Assembly: GCA_036505275.1 (NCBI GenBank)
Contig: DASXTS010000082.1
Span: forward strand, 1-27,615
Source of the DNA: DASXTS01 sp036505275
Lineage (GTDB): Bacteria > Actinomycetota > Actinomycetes > Mycobacteriales > Pseudonocardiaceae
Reading direction: 5' to 3'
DNA: 27,615 nt
Position 1 is the first letter of the stretch, and every line of letters begins with the position of its first letter. The notes beneath the pieces were generated by a model that searched no databases, was not told where the DNA came from, and saw nothing but the letters and a program-made list of their open reading frames with translations. Positions 15,484 to 23,962 of this stretch are shown piece after piece. Position numbers and translations under genes: made by a program.

Positions 15484-17582
15484 GACGCGGTCCGGAACAT
15501 CACGAGGGCGTCCAGCGCCTCGACGCCGTGGGCGTCGGCGCGCAGCGGGTTGATCTCGAGTGACTCGAGCTGGTGCCCGAGCTGCCAGGCCGCGTCGGCT
15601 ATGTGGGCGATCGCGGCGACGAGCGCGGCACGGTCGACGCGTGGCTCACCGCGCGCGCCGTCGAGCACCTTCGCACCGCGCAGCTCGCCGAGCATCTCGT
15701 CGATCTCGGGAGCGGAGACCGGAAGCAGGCGGAGCGCGACGTCCTCGAGAACCTCGACGAGGACGCCGCCCAGCCCGACCGCAAGGACCAGCCCCCACTG
15801 CGGGTCGCGCGAGACCCCGACCAGCAGCTCCACCCCGCGGCGTCGCATCGGCGAGATCTGCACACCTTCGACACGCACCCCGGCGACGTGCGCGGCGGCG
15901 GATGCGATCACCTCCTCGAACGCCCGGCGCACGTCGACGTCGCCGTAGACGCCGAGACGGACGGCGCCAATGTCGCTCTTGTGCGCAACGTCCGGGGACA
16001 CGAGCTTGACGGCGACCGCCTCACCGAACCGTGCGGCCGCGGCCACGGCCGCGGCCGGCGAGTGCGCGAGGACCGCCGGTACGAACGGAACCCCTGCCGG
16101 CTCCAGCAGTTGGCGCGCCGACCACTCCGAGAGGGCGCCGCATGGCTGATGAGACCGCGGCTCCGGCAGCCTCGGTCGGCGCTGTACCTGCGGCCCTCGC
16201 AACTTTGCTGACCAGATCGTCAGATTCGCCAGCGCCGCTGAGCCGATCGCGATCCCAGGCAGTGCGGCGACGCCGGCCGCATTCGTCGACGAGCGGCCGA
16301 CCGCGTTCAGGTGGCTGACGGTCTGCGAGAGCACGAAACCGGGCGTCGTGATCGAGGCGAGACCGCGGCTCACGGTATCGATCAAGCCCTCGATCGTCGC
16401 CGTCTTGCAGGAGTCGTACGCCGGCACGTTGCACAGAACGGCGACCACGCCGAAATCGTCCTGCCGATCGACGATCTTCAGGACCCGCTCGAATTCGTCG
16501 CCGAGCGACCCGCCCGTCAGGTCGAGTGGATTCTGAACGCTCGCGAAGCCGGGCACCACCCCGCGGATGTCCTTGACCGATGACTCGTTGAACTGCGGCA
16601 GCTCGAGCCTGAGCCGCGCGGCCTCGTCCGCGATCACGTCCACCGATCCCCCGCTCATCGACACCACGGCGACACCCGGTGAACGCAGGACGCCTGCCCG
16701 CGCGGTCACGGCTGCGGTGACGACGAGTTCCTCGAGAGAACGCACCCGGATCGCCGCCGCCTGCCGCAACGCCGCGTCGACCACCCGATCGTCGCCCACC
16801 AAGCTTGCCGTGTGGGAGACGGCGTTGCGCGCGGCGAGCTCGCTGCTGCCGGCCTTCAGGATCACGATCGCCTTGCCCAGCTCCCGGGCGCGCACCGCCG
16901 CACTGAGGAACCGGTCGGGCTCGGCGATGGCCTCAGCGAAGACCGCGATGCTGCGGGTCTCCGGCTCGTCCACCAGGTACTCGACCACGTCGGTCGTCGT
17001 CAGCATCGCCTCGTTGCCCGTGGTCACGACGTGGCTTAGCCCAGTGCCGTACTCGGCGGCGAGGTCGGCGAGCGCATTGCCGATGCCGCCGCTCTGCGAC
17101 ACGATCGCCACCGGCCCTGCGGTGACGTTCGGCGGGACGCTCGCGATCCACGCTCCCGTCCGCGCGGTGATGTTCATGAAGCCGAGGCAGTTCGGCCCGA
17201 TTAGCGTGATGCCGAGCGCTTGCGCGCGCTCGGCGAGCGCCCGTTGGCCGGCGGTGCCGTCCGCCCCGGACTCCGCCCAGCCGCTCGAGAACACGACGGC
17301 GGTACCAATGCCGGCAGCACCGACATCCTCGAGGACCTCGGCGACCGCGCGTGCCGGTACCAGCAGCACCGCGGCGTCCACCGGCTCGCCGATCTGCGCG
17401 CAAGTAGCGACTGTGGGCAGGCCGTGTGCAGGCTGGGCGGCTCGGTTCACGGCAAACATGGGACCGGCAAAGCCGACGCGGTGCAGCGCTTCGATCACGC
17501 CGTAGGACGTGGGCGAGGCTTCCCGCGCTCCAACGATCGCGATACTGCGCGGGCTCAGCAGCCGCGCCAGGTCGGCCGGCAT
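15480..17582 (-). CDS. ADP-forming acyl-CoA ligase (acetyl-CoA synthetase, ADP-forming type)
   Basis: The 700-residue protein starts at ATG 17582, sharing one base with the previous stop (TGATG). Domain order is a CoA-binding Rossmann domain (residues 1-125, SPRSIAIVGA), succinyl-CoA-ligase-like domains (GPNCLGFMN at 129-137, VSQSGGIGNA at 161-170), and an ATP-grasp domain (about 490-700, EAVAVKLVSPDVAHKSDIGA and GLGGVLVEVLEDVALRLLP). His257 in SHTASLVG is the expected phospho-histidine. These enzymes convert acyl-CoA, ADP and phosphate to acid plus ATP, or run in reverse. Here it could activate the acid made by the pathway's aldehyde dehydrogenases. The substrate is unknown. Confidence 0.88.
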   Translation of the reverse strand: MPADLARLLSPRSIAIVGAREASPTSYGVIEALHRVGFAGPMFAVNRAAQPAHGLPTVATCAQIGEPVDAAVLLVPARAVAEVLEDVGAAGIGTAVVFSSGWAESGADGTAGQRALAERAQALGITLIGPNCLGFMNITARTGAWIASVPPNVTAGPVAIVSQSGGIGNALADLAAEYGTGLSHVVTTGNEAMLTTTDVVEYLVDEPETRSIAVFAEAIAEPDRFLSAAVRARELGKAIVILKAGSSELAARNAVSHTASLVGDDRVVDAALRQAAAIRVRSLEELVVTAAVTARAGVLRSPGVAVVSMSGGSVDVIADEAARLRLELPQFNESSVKDIRGVVPGFASVQNPLDLTGGSLGDEFERVLKIVDRQDDFGVVAVLCNVPAYDSCKTATIEGLIDTVSRGLASITTPGFVLSQTVSHLNAVGRSSTNAAGVAALPGIAIGSAALANLTIWSAKLRGPQVQRRPRLPEPRSHQPCGALSEWSARQLLEPAGVPFVPAVLAHSPAAAVAAAARFGEAVAVKLVSPDVAHKSDIGAVRLGVYGDVDVRRAFEEVIASAAAHVAGVRVEGVQISPMRRRGVELLVGVSRDPQWGLVLAVGLGGVLVEVLEDVALRLLPVSAPEIDEMLGELRGAKVLDGARGEPRVDRAALVAAIAHIADAAWQLGHQLESLEINPLRADAHGVEALDALVMFRTAS

Positions 17583-18724
17583 CAGCCGTCCCCGTGCCGT
17601 GCCACCGGCCGGCGCGGCAGGGTCACGATCACCGAACCCGGCCCCACCGACACGCCGTGGCGGTTGCTCGACCACATGCGCAACTCGGCAAAGCCGACGC
17701 CGCCCTGCTCCCATAGCCGTGCCACCTTGCCCTGCACCGTGACGGTGTCTCCCGCGGTGTTGAACGACCCCATTCGGAAGCCGGTTATCTGCCGGATCAT
17801 CCCGCCCACGCCGATGAACTCGCGCACGCAGCGCTCCCACATCCCCTGCAGGAACAGCACGTTGGCGTACATCTCCGGAGCGCCCGTCGAGCGCGCCCAT
17901 TCGCTGTTGTGGTGGATCGAGTTGAAGTCCCGGTTGGAGCCGGCGACCATGACGAGCCGGTACACCGACAGCGGGAAGCGGAGCGCAGGGAGCGGCTCGC
18001 CAACACTGAGGTCGTCCCACCAGCGCTGCCGGTCCCAGTCGACGGGGCGTTCCTGGATCGCCTCCGCGGCGGCAGGCTGCAATGCCGTCGCGCGGGGCGG
18101 TGCGACCCTCGCATGCGGGACGTAAAGGTAGGCCGTGTTGCGCAGCCGGACCACGACCTCGTCGTGCTGGTTGCGGATCTCGGACTGCCACGTCGTGAAG
18201 GCGCCACGGCCCACCCTCGTCTCCTTGGGCGTGCATGCGACCAAGCGGTTCCCGTGGCGCCGCAGCCGGTCACCCACGACTACCGGAGCCAGGTAGTCGG
18301 CCGCCGCCTCGGCGGCGAAGTAGGCCGACGTCGGCGGTTCGAGGCCGGTAAGCCGGCGCGTGGTGCCGGTGTGCTGCGGCTGCGCATCGCGTGCCGGGTC
18401 GGTGAACACGGCTGGTTGGCCGGGTTGCCAGACCGGCGCGATCGTGAACGACATGATGCCGCTGATCGGCGTGGGCACGTCGCGATAGCCCAGCCGCGTC
18501 GCCAGGGAGCGGTCGTGGTGCAGCGGGCAGCCGAACTCCAGCGGCTCGACCAGCCGGCGGATCGCGCCGAGCTCGACCGCATCGGGGCCAGGGCGGTCGA
18601 CACCGTCGCCGAACTCGGTGCCGACCGCATCGATCATCGGCTGCCAGCCGTGGGCCCAGTCGGGCTCGCGCGTGTCGGGCCGCCCGGCGCGCGCGGGCCG
18701 ATCAGGGCAGCCGGAATAGCTCAC
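17582..18724 (-). CDS. FAS1-like/MaoC hot-dog dehydratase
   Basis: The 380-residue protein has two hot-dog domains. The N-terminal half is FAS1-like dehydratase (GFPxPxxxxG type; here RDVPTPISGIMSFTIAPVWQ, then TGLEPPTSAYFAAEAAADY). The C-terminal half is MaoC-like (LSVYRLVMVAGSNRDFNSIH, with the D-x-N-x-x-H hydratase site). It would hydrate an enoyl-CoA or dehydrate a hydroxyacyl-CoA. The ATG at 18724 overlaps the amidohydrolase by 23 bases and has a weak ribosome-binding site. An ATG at 18637 is the alternative start. Operon overlaps on both sides support co-translation. Confidence 0.82.
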   Translation of the reverse strand: MSYSGCPDRPARAGRPDTREPDWAHGWQPMIDAVGTEFGDGVDRPGPDAVELGAIRRLVEPLEFGCPLHHDRSLATRLGYRDVPTPISGIMSFTIAPVWQPGQPAVFTDPARDAQPQHTGTTRRLTGLEPPTSAYFAAEAAADYLAPVVVGDRLRRHGNRLVACTPKETRVGRGAFTTWQSEIRNQHDEVVVRLRNTAYLYVPHARVAPPRATALQPAAAEAIQERPVDWDRQRWWDDLSVGEPLPALRFPLSVYRLVMVAGSNRDFNSIHHNSEWARSTGAPEMYANVLFLQGMWERCVREFIGVGGMIRQITGFRMGSFNTAGDTVTVQGKVARLWEQGGVGFAELRMWSSNRHGVSVGPGSVIVTLPRRPVARHGDG

Positions 18725-19883
18725 GCGCGTTGGTCTCGACGATGCGGCGGACCTCCTCGGTGGGCACGTCGGCGAACACCTTCTGCGCGTTGGTGCGGCT
18801 GTTGGGCCACAACGAGTCCGAGTGCGGATAGTCCGACTCCCACAGCAGCCGGTCGATGCCGATGTCGTGGCGCAGGCCGATGCCGACCGGGTCGTCGATG
18901 AAGCAGGAGTAGATGTGCTCGCGCACCACCTCCGACGGCCGCCGATCCGGGTCGACGTTGTTCTCGATCGGGTACTGCCGGTAGTCCTCCCACACCTGGT
19001 CCAGGCGCATCAGCGCATACGGCACCCAGCCGATGCCGCCCTCCGCGTAGCAGACCCTCAGCGTGGGGTGCTTGGTGAACACCGGCGACATCACCAACTC
19101 GGCCATCGAATTGAACAGCGTGATGCCGAACAGGGCGGTCACCGCGGCCTGCGGTGCCTCCGCCGACACAAACGGGATGATCTTCGATCCGCCGAAGTGC
19201 ATCAGCAGCGGCAGCCCGGCCTCGGCCGCCGCGGCGAACACCGGATCCCACACCGCGTTCTGAAACGACGGCAGCCCCAACCCGGCCGGGTTGTCCGGGA
19301 ACGTGATCGCCCGCGCCCCCTTGGCCGCGCACCGCTCAATCTCCGCCGCGCTCAGCTCCTGATCCCACAACGGCAGCACGATGATCGAAATGTAACGGCC
19401 CGGCGCGGTCGGGCACCACGCATCGAGCAGGAAATCGTTGTACGCCCGCACGCACAGGTAGGCCAGCTCCTTGTCCTTGGCGAACACGAACTTGTTGCCG
19501 CTGAACCCGGCGAAACTGGGAAACGGGGCCTGCGCCCACACCCCGTCGGCGTCCATGTCGGCCAGCCGGGCCACCGGATCCCAGGTGCCCCGACGCATCT
19601 GATCGAACCGGATCGGGCTGAAGTTACGATCCTTCACATCCAAACCCGCGGTCGCGGTCAGACCCACATTGGGTTCCAGAATGTCCTCATACCGCCACAC
19701 CTGCATCCCCCTCTTCAGGTGCACCGTCTTGGCATAAAACGGCTCGACCCGATCCTCCCGGATCTCCTCCACCCGCGGACACCGATCGTGATACTTCACC
19801 GGAATCCGATCCACCCACAGATTCGGCGGCTCGATCAGATGGTCATCCATCGAGATCATCTTGATGTCATCGGTGAGCGGCAT
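18702..19883 (-). CDS. Amidohydrolase-2 (ACMSD-like) metal-dependent hydrolase or decarboxylase
   Basis: The 393-residue protein starts at ATG 19883 with AGGAG upstream. It shows the N-terminal metal motif SMDDHLIEPP (Asp13, His15), a mid-protein histidine in LLMHFGGSK and the C-terminal aspartate in LLWESDYPHSDSLWP, as in amidohydrolase-family TIM barrels. This branch includes decarboxylases (ACMSD, gamma-resorcylate) and hydrolases of ring or lactone substrates. In catabolic clusters with CoA-ester enzymes such proteins often act on ring cleavage products, but the reaction here is unknown. It lies 28 bases after the SDR gene. Confidence 0.85.
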   Translation of the reverse strand: MPLTDDIKMISMDDHLIEPPNLWVDRIPVKYHDRCPRVEEIREDRVEPFYAKTVHLKRGMQVWRYEDILEPNVGLTATAGLDVKDRNFSPIRFDQMRRGTWDPVARLADMDADGVWAQAPFPSFAGFSGNKFVFAKDKELAYLCVRAYNDFLLDAWCPTAPGRYISIIVLPLWDQELSAAEIERCAAKGARAITFPDNPAGLGLPSFQNAVWDPVFAAAAEAGLPLLMHFGGSKIIPFVSAEAPQAAVTALFGITLFNSMAELVMSPVFTKHPTLRVCYAEGGIGWVPYALMRLDQVWEDYRQYPIENNVDPDRRPSEVVREHIYSCFIDDPVGIGLRHDIGIDRLLWESDYPHSDSLWPNSRTNAQKVFADVPTEEVRRIVETNARELFRLP

Positions 19884-19911
19884 CGTGCACTCCTAGGTTC
19901 TGTTTCCGGTA

Positions 19912-20820
19912 TCAGCCGAGCACGGCCCGCTCGACGATCTGCATCTGGTCGGTCGCATCGGTCGGGATCTCGTAGCCGTCGAGGTCGAAGGCGTCGCCGA
20001 AGTGGTCGCGCACCTGCTCGGGCGTGAGCGGAGAGCGGCCCGACTTCCAGCCGCGGGCCTGACCGAGAAAGCCGCGGGCGAAATGCGTGCCGCCGGCGTG
20101 CACGATCTCGCCGTTGACCGGGCACTCGTCGCTGAGCAGGTATGCCACCACGCCGGCGACGTTCTCGGGGTTCATCAGCTCGCCCCACACCGCTTTGGCG
20201 TCCGGCCGGGCAAGTCGCGTGCCGGCGAGCGGAGCGATCGCGTTGACTTTGATGTCGAGTTCCTTGGTGCGCGCCTCGTGTGCGAGCGACTTCGTGAGGC
20301 CGATGAGGCCGGTCTTCGCGGCCGAGTAGGCGGGCTGGCGGTAGTGCCCGAACTGTGCCATCGACGTCGTCAGGACGATGCGTCCGTAGCCGCGCTTCTC
20401 CATGTCCCGCCAGGCTGGCTGTCCGACGTGCCAGGCGCCGAGCAGGTGGACGCTCAAGGTGTCCATGACCTCGTCCATGGGTTGGTCGGCGAACGTGCTC
20501 GCGGCGACGACGCCGGCGTTGTGAACGAGCAGGTCGACCCGACCGAAGGCGTCGATCGCCGTGTCGACGACCGCCGCACCGCCCTCCGCCGTCGCGACCG
20601 ACATCGGCGCGGCAACAGCGCGACCGCCGGCCGACTCGATCTCCGCGACGACATCGGCCGCCACCGACGCGTCGGGCTTGCCGCCGCTCGGCTCGACGCC
20701 CGGATCGTTCACGACGACGGAGGCGCCGCGCGAACCGAGCAGCAGTGAGTAGGCCCGGCCCAAGCCGCGGCCGCCGCCGGTCACGATCGCGACCTTGCCG
20801 CTGAACCGCACGGTCGACAT
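19912..20820 (-). CDS. Short-chain dehydrogenase, 17-beta-HSD4-like (3-hydroxyacyl-CoA dehydrogenase type)
   Basis: The 302-residue SDR starts at ATG 20820 behind AAGGAG. It has the nucleotide site TGGGRGLG (residues 14-21), HNAG (100-103) and a Ser153, Tyr165, Lys169 catalytic set. The longer C-terminus (after GGTHFARGFLG) and the insertion VNDPGVEPSGGKPDAS match the (3R)-hydroxyacyl-CoA dehydrogenase domain of peroxisomal multifunctional enzyme/HSD17B4 rather than short FabG-type SDRs. It fits the next step after the dehydratase. A variant of the AGTATACT motif lies about 45 bases upstream. Confidence 0.88.
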   Translation of the reverse strand: MSTVRFSGKVAIVTGGGRGLGRAYSLLLGSRGASVVVNDPGVEPSGGKPDASVAADVVAEIESAGGRAVAAPMSVATAEGGAAVVDTAIDAFGRVDLLVHNAGVVAASTFADQPMDEVMDTLSVHLLGAWHVGQPAWRDMEKRGYGRIVLTTSMAQFGHYRQPAYSAAKTGLIGLTKSLAHEARTKELDIKVNAIAPLAGTRLARPDAKAVWGELMNPENVAGVVAYLLSDECPVNGEIVHAGGTHFARGFLGQARGWKSGRSPLTPEQVRDHFGDAFDLDGYEIPTDATDQMQIVERAVLG

Positions 20821-20863
20821 CCACTCTCCTTCGCCGTCGATGGGCTCGACTGTAACCAAATTC

Positions 20864-20872
20864 CTTATACTC
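20864..20872 (-). promoter_or_regulatory. Degenerate AGTATACT-type promoter/operator before the SDR gene
   Basis: CTTATACTC on the plus strand reads GAGTATAAG on the minus strand. TATAAG would be a -10 box about 45 bases from the SDR start at 20820, giving a leader of roughly 37 bases. It aligns with three better AGTATACT copies in the cluster, sharing GAGTATA and the A/T-rich ATT beyond. The palindrome is imperfect here. No -35 match is visible. Confidence 0.5.
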
Positions 20873-20893
20873 TTCAAGCTCGGAGGGCTCCGA

Positions 20894-21664
20894 TCAGACC
20901 GTCCACTTGGGCTCGCGTCTCGCCATGAACGCCGCCGGGCCCTCGGCTGCATCGGGGTGATCGAGGTGCGCCTGCAGCAGGCCATAACCACGTTTCAGGC
21001 CCTCGTCGAGACCCCGGTCCAGGCTCTCCCAGATCGCGCGGAGCGACGTCTTCACGGTCTGTGGCGATGCGCTGGCGATGATGTGGCCGATCTCGATCGC
21101 CCGCTCGCGCAGCCGCTCCTGCGGCACCACCTCGCTGACGAGGCCGATCTCCAGGGCCCGGTGGGCGTCGATCCGGTAGGCCTTGCCCATGGTCACCATC
21201 CGCAGCACCTCACCGAGCGGGATGCGCCGGCTCAACCCGATGGGCTCGAGGGCGCTGACCTGGCCGACATGCACGTGAGTGTCGAAGAATGTGGCGTTTT
21301 CGCTGCATATCACGATGTCGGCGTCGGCGACGAAGTGCAGGCCGGCCGACGCGCAGAGCCCGTTCACGGCGGTGATCGTCGGGATGAACACGCCGGCCTG
21401 CCGCGCGGTGTAGCGCGGGTAGTCCTCGGGGCCGTCCAGCTCGGATACATCACCACCGGAGGAGAACGCGCGGTCTCCGGCGGCCGTGACCACGACGGCG
21501 CGTACCTCCGGATCCGTGTCCAGCTTCGGCCAGAGGTCGGTCAGCTTGTTGCGGACCGAGCGCGAGAATGCGTTGAGCTGCCGCGGACGGTTGACGGTCA
21601 GAACGACCACGTGACCGTCGCGTTCGACCAGTAGGTCATCGTCGGGCTGGAGTTCCTCTGACAC
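20894..21664 (-). CDS. Enoyl-CoA hydratase/isomerase-family protein (crotonase fold)
   Basis: The 256-residue protein starts at GTG 21664 after CGAGGTG. It has the crotonase oxyanion motifs AFSSGGDV (67-74) and NGLCASAGLHF (101-111), then ATFFDTHVHVGQVSALEPIG. At the position where hydratases have the first catalytic glutamate (xxPEVxLG) this protein has DTHVHVG, as in a crotonase subgroup of unclear activity. It may be an isomerase or hydrolase rather than a hydratase. It is divergent from the SDR at 21788, with AGTATACT between them. Confidence 0.82.
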   Translation of the reverse strand: MSEELQPDDDLLVERDGHVVVLTVNRPRQLNAFSRSVRNKLTDLWPKLDTDPEVRAVVVTAAGDRAFSSGGDVSELDGPEDYPRYTARQAGVFIPTITAVNGLCASAGLHFVADADIVICSENATFFDTHVHVGQVSALEPIGLSRRIPLGEVLRMVTMGKAYRIDAHRALEIGLVSEVVPQERLRERAIEIGHIIASASPQTVKTSLRAIWESLDRGLDEGLKRGYGLLQAHLDHPDAAEGPAAFMARREPKWTV

Positions 21665-21746
21665 GGCACACCTCGGTCGGGACGGTCGGACGGACTTGGG
21701 AGAGCAGTGCCCTGCATCGCGGGCATGGCCACCCTCCGGCTAATTC

Positions 21747-21755
21747 AGTATACTC
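21747..21755. promoter_or_regulatory. AGTATACT bidirectional promoter/operator, crotonase/SDR intergenic region
   Basis: AGTATACT is a perfect 8-base palindrome holding TATACT on both strands. Rightward, TATACT ends 33 bases before the ATG at 21788, giving a leader of about 27 bases. Leftward it would give a leader of about 75 bases for the gene starting at 21664. The flanking sequence matches the other copies (AATTCAGTATACTC). Confidence 0.6.
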
Positions 21756-21787
21756 ACTACCGTGGCTGCGATCGAGAGGTGCGGGGT

Positions 21788-22504
21788 ATGAGAGTCGCCG
21801 TTGTGACCGGTGCGGGGCGCGGCCTCGGCAGGCAGACAGCTCTGACGCTGGCGAAGAACGGATACTCCATCATCGCAGTCGACATCGACGGCGAGAGCGC
21901 GCGCGACACGGCGCTGAAGGCCGGCGGTCAAGGGTTCGGCTGCGACATCGCGGATCGCGACGCCGTCCTGGCGCTTGCGGCCCAGACCGGCCCGGTCGAC
22001 GTGCTCGTCAACAACGCCGGCATCTGGCGGTTCGGCCCCCTGCTCGAGCTGGGTCGCGACGACATCGTGGACGTGGTCAACACCAACTTGCTCGGGACGC
22101 TGTGGTGCATTCAGGCTTTCGTACCCGGCATGCGCAATGGTGGTTCAGTGATCAACCTGTCGTCCGGCGCCGCACGGATGCACTCGGCGGGCACGGGCAT
22201 CTACCCGACGACGAAGAACGCCATAGAGGCGCTGACCATCCAGCTGGCGGTCGAGCTCGGGCCGAAGGGCATCAGGGTGAACGCGGTGGCTCCTGGGTCG
22301 ATCCTGACCGAGGCCACCGCGCAGATCCTCAGCGAGCGCGATCGGGCCGAGCGCGCCAGGACGATTCCGGGCGGACGAATGGGCCGGCCCGCCGACGTGG
22401 CGGAGGCGATCGTGTACCTGGCATCGGATGCCGCCGACTACGTGACCGGTCAGGTTCTGTACGTGGACGGCGGCCTCACCGCGGGAAAGGTGACAGCACG
22501 GTGA
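21788..22504 (+). CDS. Short-chain dehydrogenase/reductase, FabG-like
   Basis: The 238-residue SDR starts at ATG 21788 with GAGAGG upstream. It shows TGAGRGLG (residues 7-14), an acidic VDID after the second strand that favours NAD over NADP, NNAG (75-78), and Ser126, Tyr139, Lys143 catalytic residues. The family tail ASDAADYVTGQVLYVDGGL is present. It probably oxidises a hydroxy intermediate to a ketone. The ORF extends back to 21707 but crosses the promoter motif, so 21788 is preferred. It is convergent with the ALDH gene (26 bases between stops). Confidence 0.88.
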   Translation: MRVAVVTGAGRGLGRQTALTLAKNGYSIIAVDIDGESARDTALKAGGQGFGCDIADRDAVLALAAQTGPVDVLVNNAGIWRFGPLLELGRDDIVDVVNTNLLGTLWCIQAFVPGMRNGGSVINLSSGAARMHSAGTGIYPTTKNAIEALTIQLAVELGPKGIRVNAVAPGSILTEATAQILSERDRAERARTIPGGRMGRPADVAEAIVYLASDAADYVTGQVLYVDGGLTAGKVTAR

Positions 22505-22530
22505 GGGCGCTCGGCCGGCGCCGCGGGTGA

Positions 22531-23862
22531 TCAGCCGGTGGCGTGCCGAGCGACTGCCCGCGCATGCGACAGCTCGCGGAATCCATATACGCCGTGATAG
22601 GCGCCCATGCCACTGTTGCCAACCCCGCCGAAGGGCAGCTGCGGATCGGCGCAATGGGTGGCCCAACCGTTGATCGTCACGCCACCGGAGGACGTGCCGG
22701 CCAGGATCGCCGCCTGGGCCTCGGGATCATCGGTGTAGACGTAGACGGCCAGCGGCTTGGGCCGGCCGCGGACAGCCTCGAGCACCTCGACCAGATCCTC
22801 ATAGCCGACGACAGGCAGCACCGGACCGAAGATCTCCTCGGCCATGACAACGGCGTCCGGCGGCACGTCGATCAGAACGGCCGGCTCGATGGTCAACGTC
22901 GCCCGATCGCGCCCGCCGGTCCCGATGAGCTTGGCGCCGCGCTCGAGCGCGTCCTCGATGTAACCGCTGACCCGGTCGAAGTTGCGCTCGTTCACGATCC
23001 GCGGCATCGCGTCGAGGTTGATGGTGCCGTCCGCGTAGACGCTGGCTTCGACCTGCCTCATGTACTGCTCGATGAACTCGTCCCGGATGTCGGAGCGGAT
23101 GTAGACATGGTCCGGTGACAGGCAGATCTGACCGGCGTTGGACAGCTTGCCGCCGCAGACGAGCGCCGCCACCGTGGCCAGGTCCGTCGTACCGTCGATG
23201 ATCGCCGGGCACTTGCCGCCGAGCTCGAGGGTCACCGAGGCGAGGTGTCTGGCCGCCGCGGCCATCACCGTGTGCGCGACCGCTGGACTCCCGGTGAAGA
23301 AGATGTGGTCGACCGGCAGGTCGAGCAGGCACACGGCGAGGTCGACTCCACCTTGGAAGACCGCCACCTCGTCGTCGCTGAACGTCTCCTTGATCAACTT
23401 CAACGTCACGGCGGCGGTCGCGGGTGACAGCTCGTTCGGCTTGACGATCGCCGTGTTGCCGGCCGCGATGATCGCGACCAGCGGCTGGAAGACCAGGCTG
23501 AACGGGAAGTTCCACGGGCCGAACAGCAGCACGATGCCACGCGCCTCGTACTGGATGTGCGCTGTCGTGCCAGCGAACGACGACGGCACCTCGGTGGGCG
23601 CCATCCACTCCTCGAGATGAGCCAACGCGTCGTCGATGTCCTTGACCACGACGCGTACCTCGGACGGCACCGGCCCGTCGAGCGGCCGGCGCAGATCGGC
23701 GTTCAGCGCCCGCGCGACGTCGTCCGCGTAGCGGAGCACCGCGTGCCTCAGCCGGAGCAACCGCTCGCGACGCTCGTCCGCCGTACTCCTCTTGCGCGTC
23801 CACCGGCTCGCGCGTTGTGCGCCGAAGACCCGCCGGACCTCCTCCGACGTCCACGTGCCCAC
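22531..23862 (-). CDS. Aldehyde dehydrogenase, class 3-like (fatty/coniferyl aldehyde type)
   Basis: The 443-residue protein lacks the N-terminal arm of class 1/2 enzymes and has the class 3 features GPWNFPFSLVFQPLVAIIAA, base Glu213 (TLELGGK) and nucleophile Cys247 (NAGQICLSPDH), plus EEIFGPVLPV. I start it at GTG 23862, which has GAGGGAG upstream. The ATG at 23886 lies within 4 bases of the promoter motif and has no ribosome-binding site. It oxidises an aldehyde to the acid using NAD(P)+. It is the surviving ALDH of the cluster. Confidence 0.88.
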   Translation of the reverse strand: MGTWTSEEVRRVFGAQRASRWTRKRSTADERRERLLRLRHAVLRYADDVARALNADLRRPLDGPVPSEVRVVVKDIDDALAHLEEWMAPTEVPSSFAGTTAHIQYEARGIVLLFGPWNFPFSLVFQPLVAIIAAGNTAIVKPNELSPATAAVTLKLIKETFSDDEVAVFQGGVDLAVCLLDLPVDHIFFTGSPAVAHTVMAAAARHLASVTLELGGKCPAIIDGTTDLATVAALVCGGKLSNAGQICLSPDHVYIRSDIRDEFIEQYMRQVEASVYADGTINLDAMPRIVNERNFDRVSGYIEDALERGAKLIGTGGRDRATLTIEPAVLIDVPPDAVVMAEEIFGPVLPVVGYEDLVEVLEAVRGRPKPLAVYVYTDDPEAQAAILAGTSSGGVTINGWATHCADPQLPFGGVGNSGMGAYHGVYGFRELSHARAVARHATG

Positions 23863-23889
23863 GTTCGCTCCCTCGCCGAGCCGCATATT

Positions 23890-23898
23890 AGTATACTC
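23890..23898 (-). promoter_or_regulatory. AGTATACT promoter/operator before the ALDH gene
   Basis: GAGTATACT on the minus strand, followed by AATAT, stands 28 bases from the GTG at 23862. TATACT as -10 predicts a start about 21 bases before the GTG. The region upstream has no strong -35 element, consistent with a regulated promoter. On the plus strand there is no gene nearby, so only one direction seems to be used here. Confidence 0.6.
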
Positions 23899-23962
23899 TT
23901 TTATGGGGTGTTGCCCGCGGCGAGACAGTCGCCCGGCGTACTGATCTCCAACGCGGCGCGGT

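Noticed and set aside
18822..20027. 401-residue plus-strand open frame
   Set aside because: Antisense to the amidohydrolase; the product is rich in Arg/His/Gln without domain character.
23863..23886. ATG at 23886 as the start of the ALDH gene, possibly leaderless
   Set aside because: Only 3 bases separate it from TATACT, too close for a transcript start at the ATG; GTG 23862 has a good ribosome-binding site.
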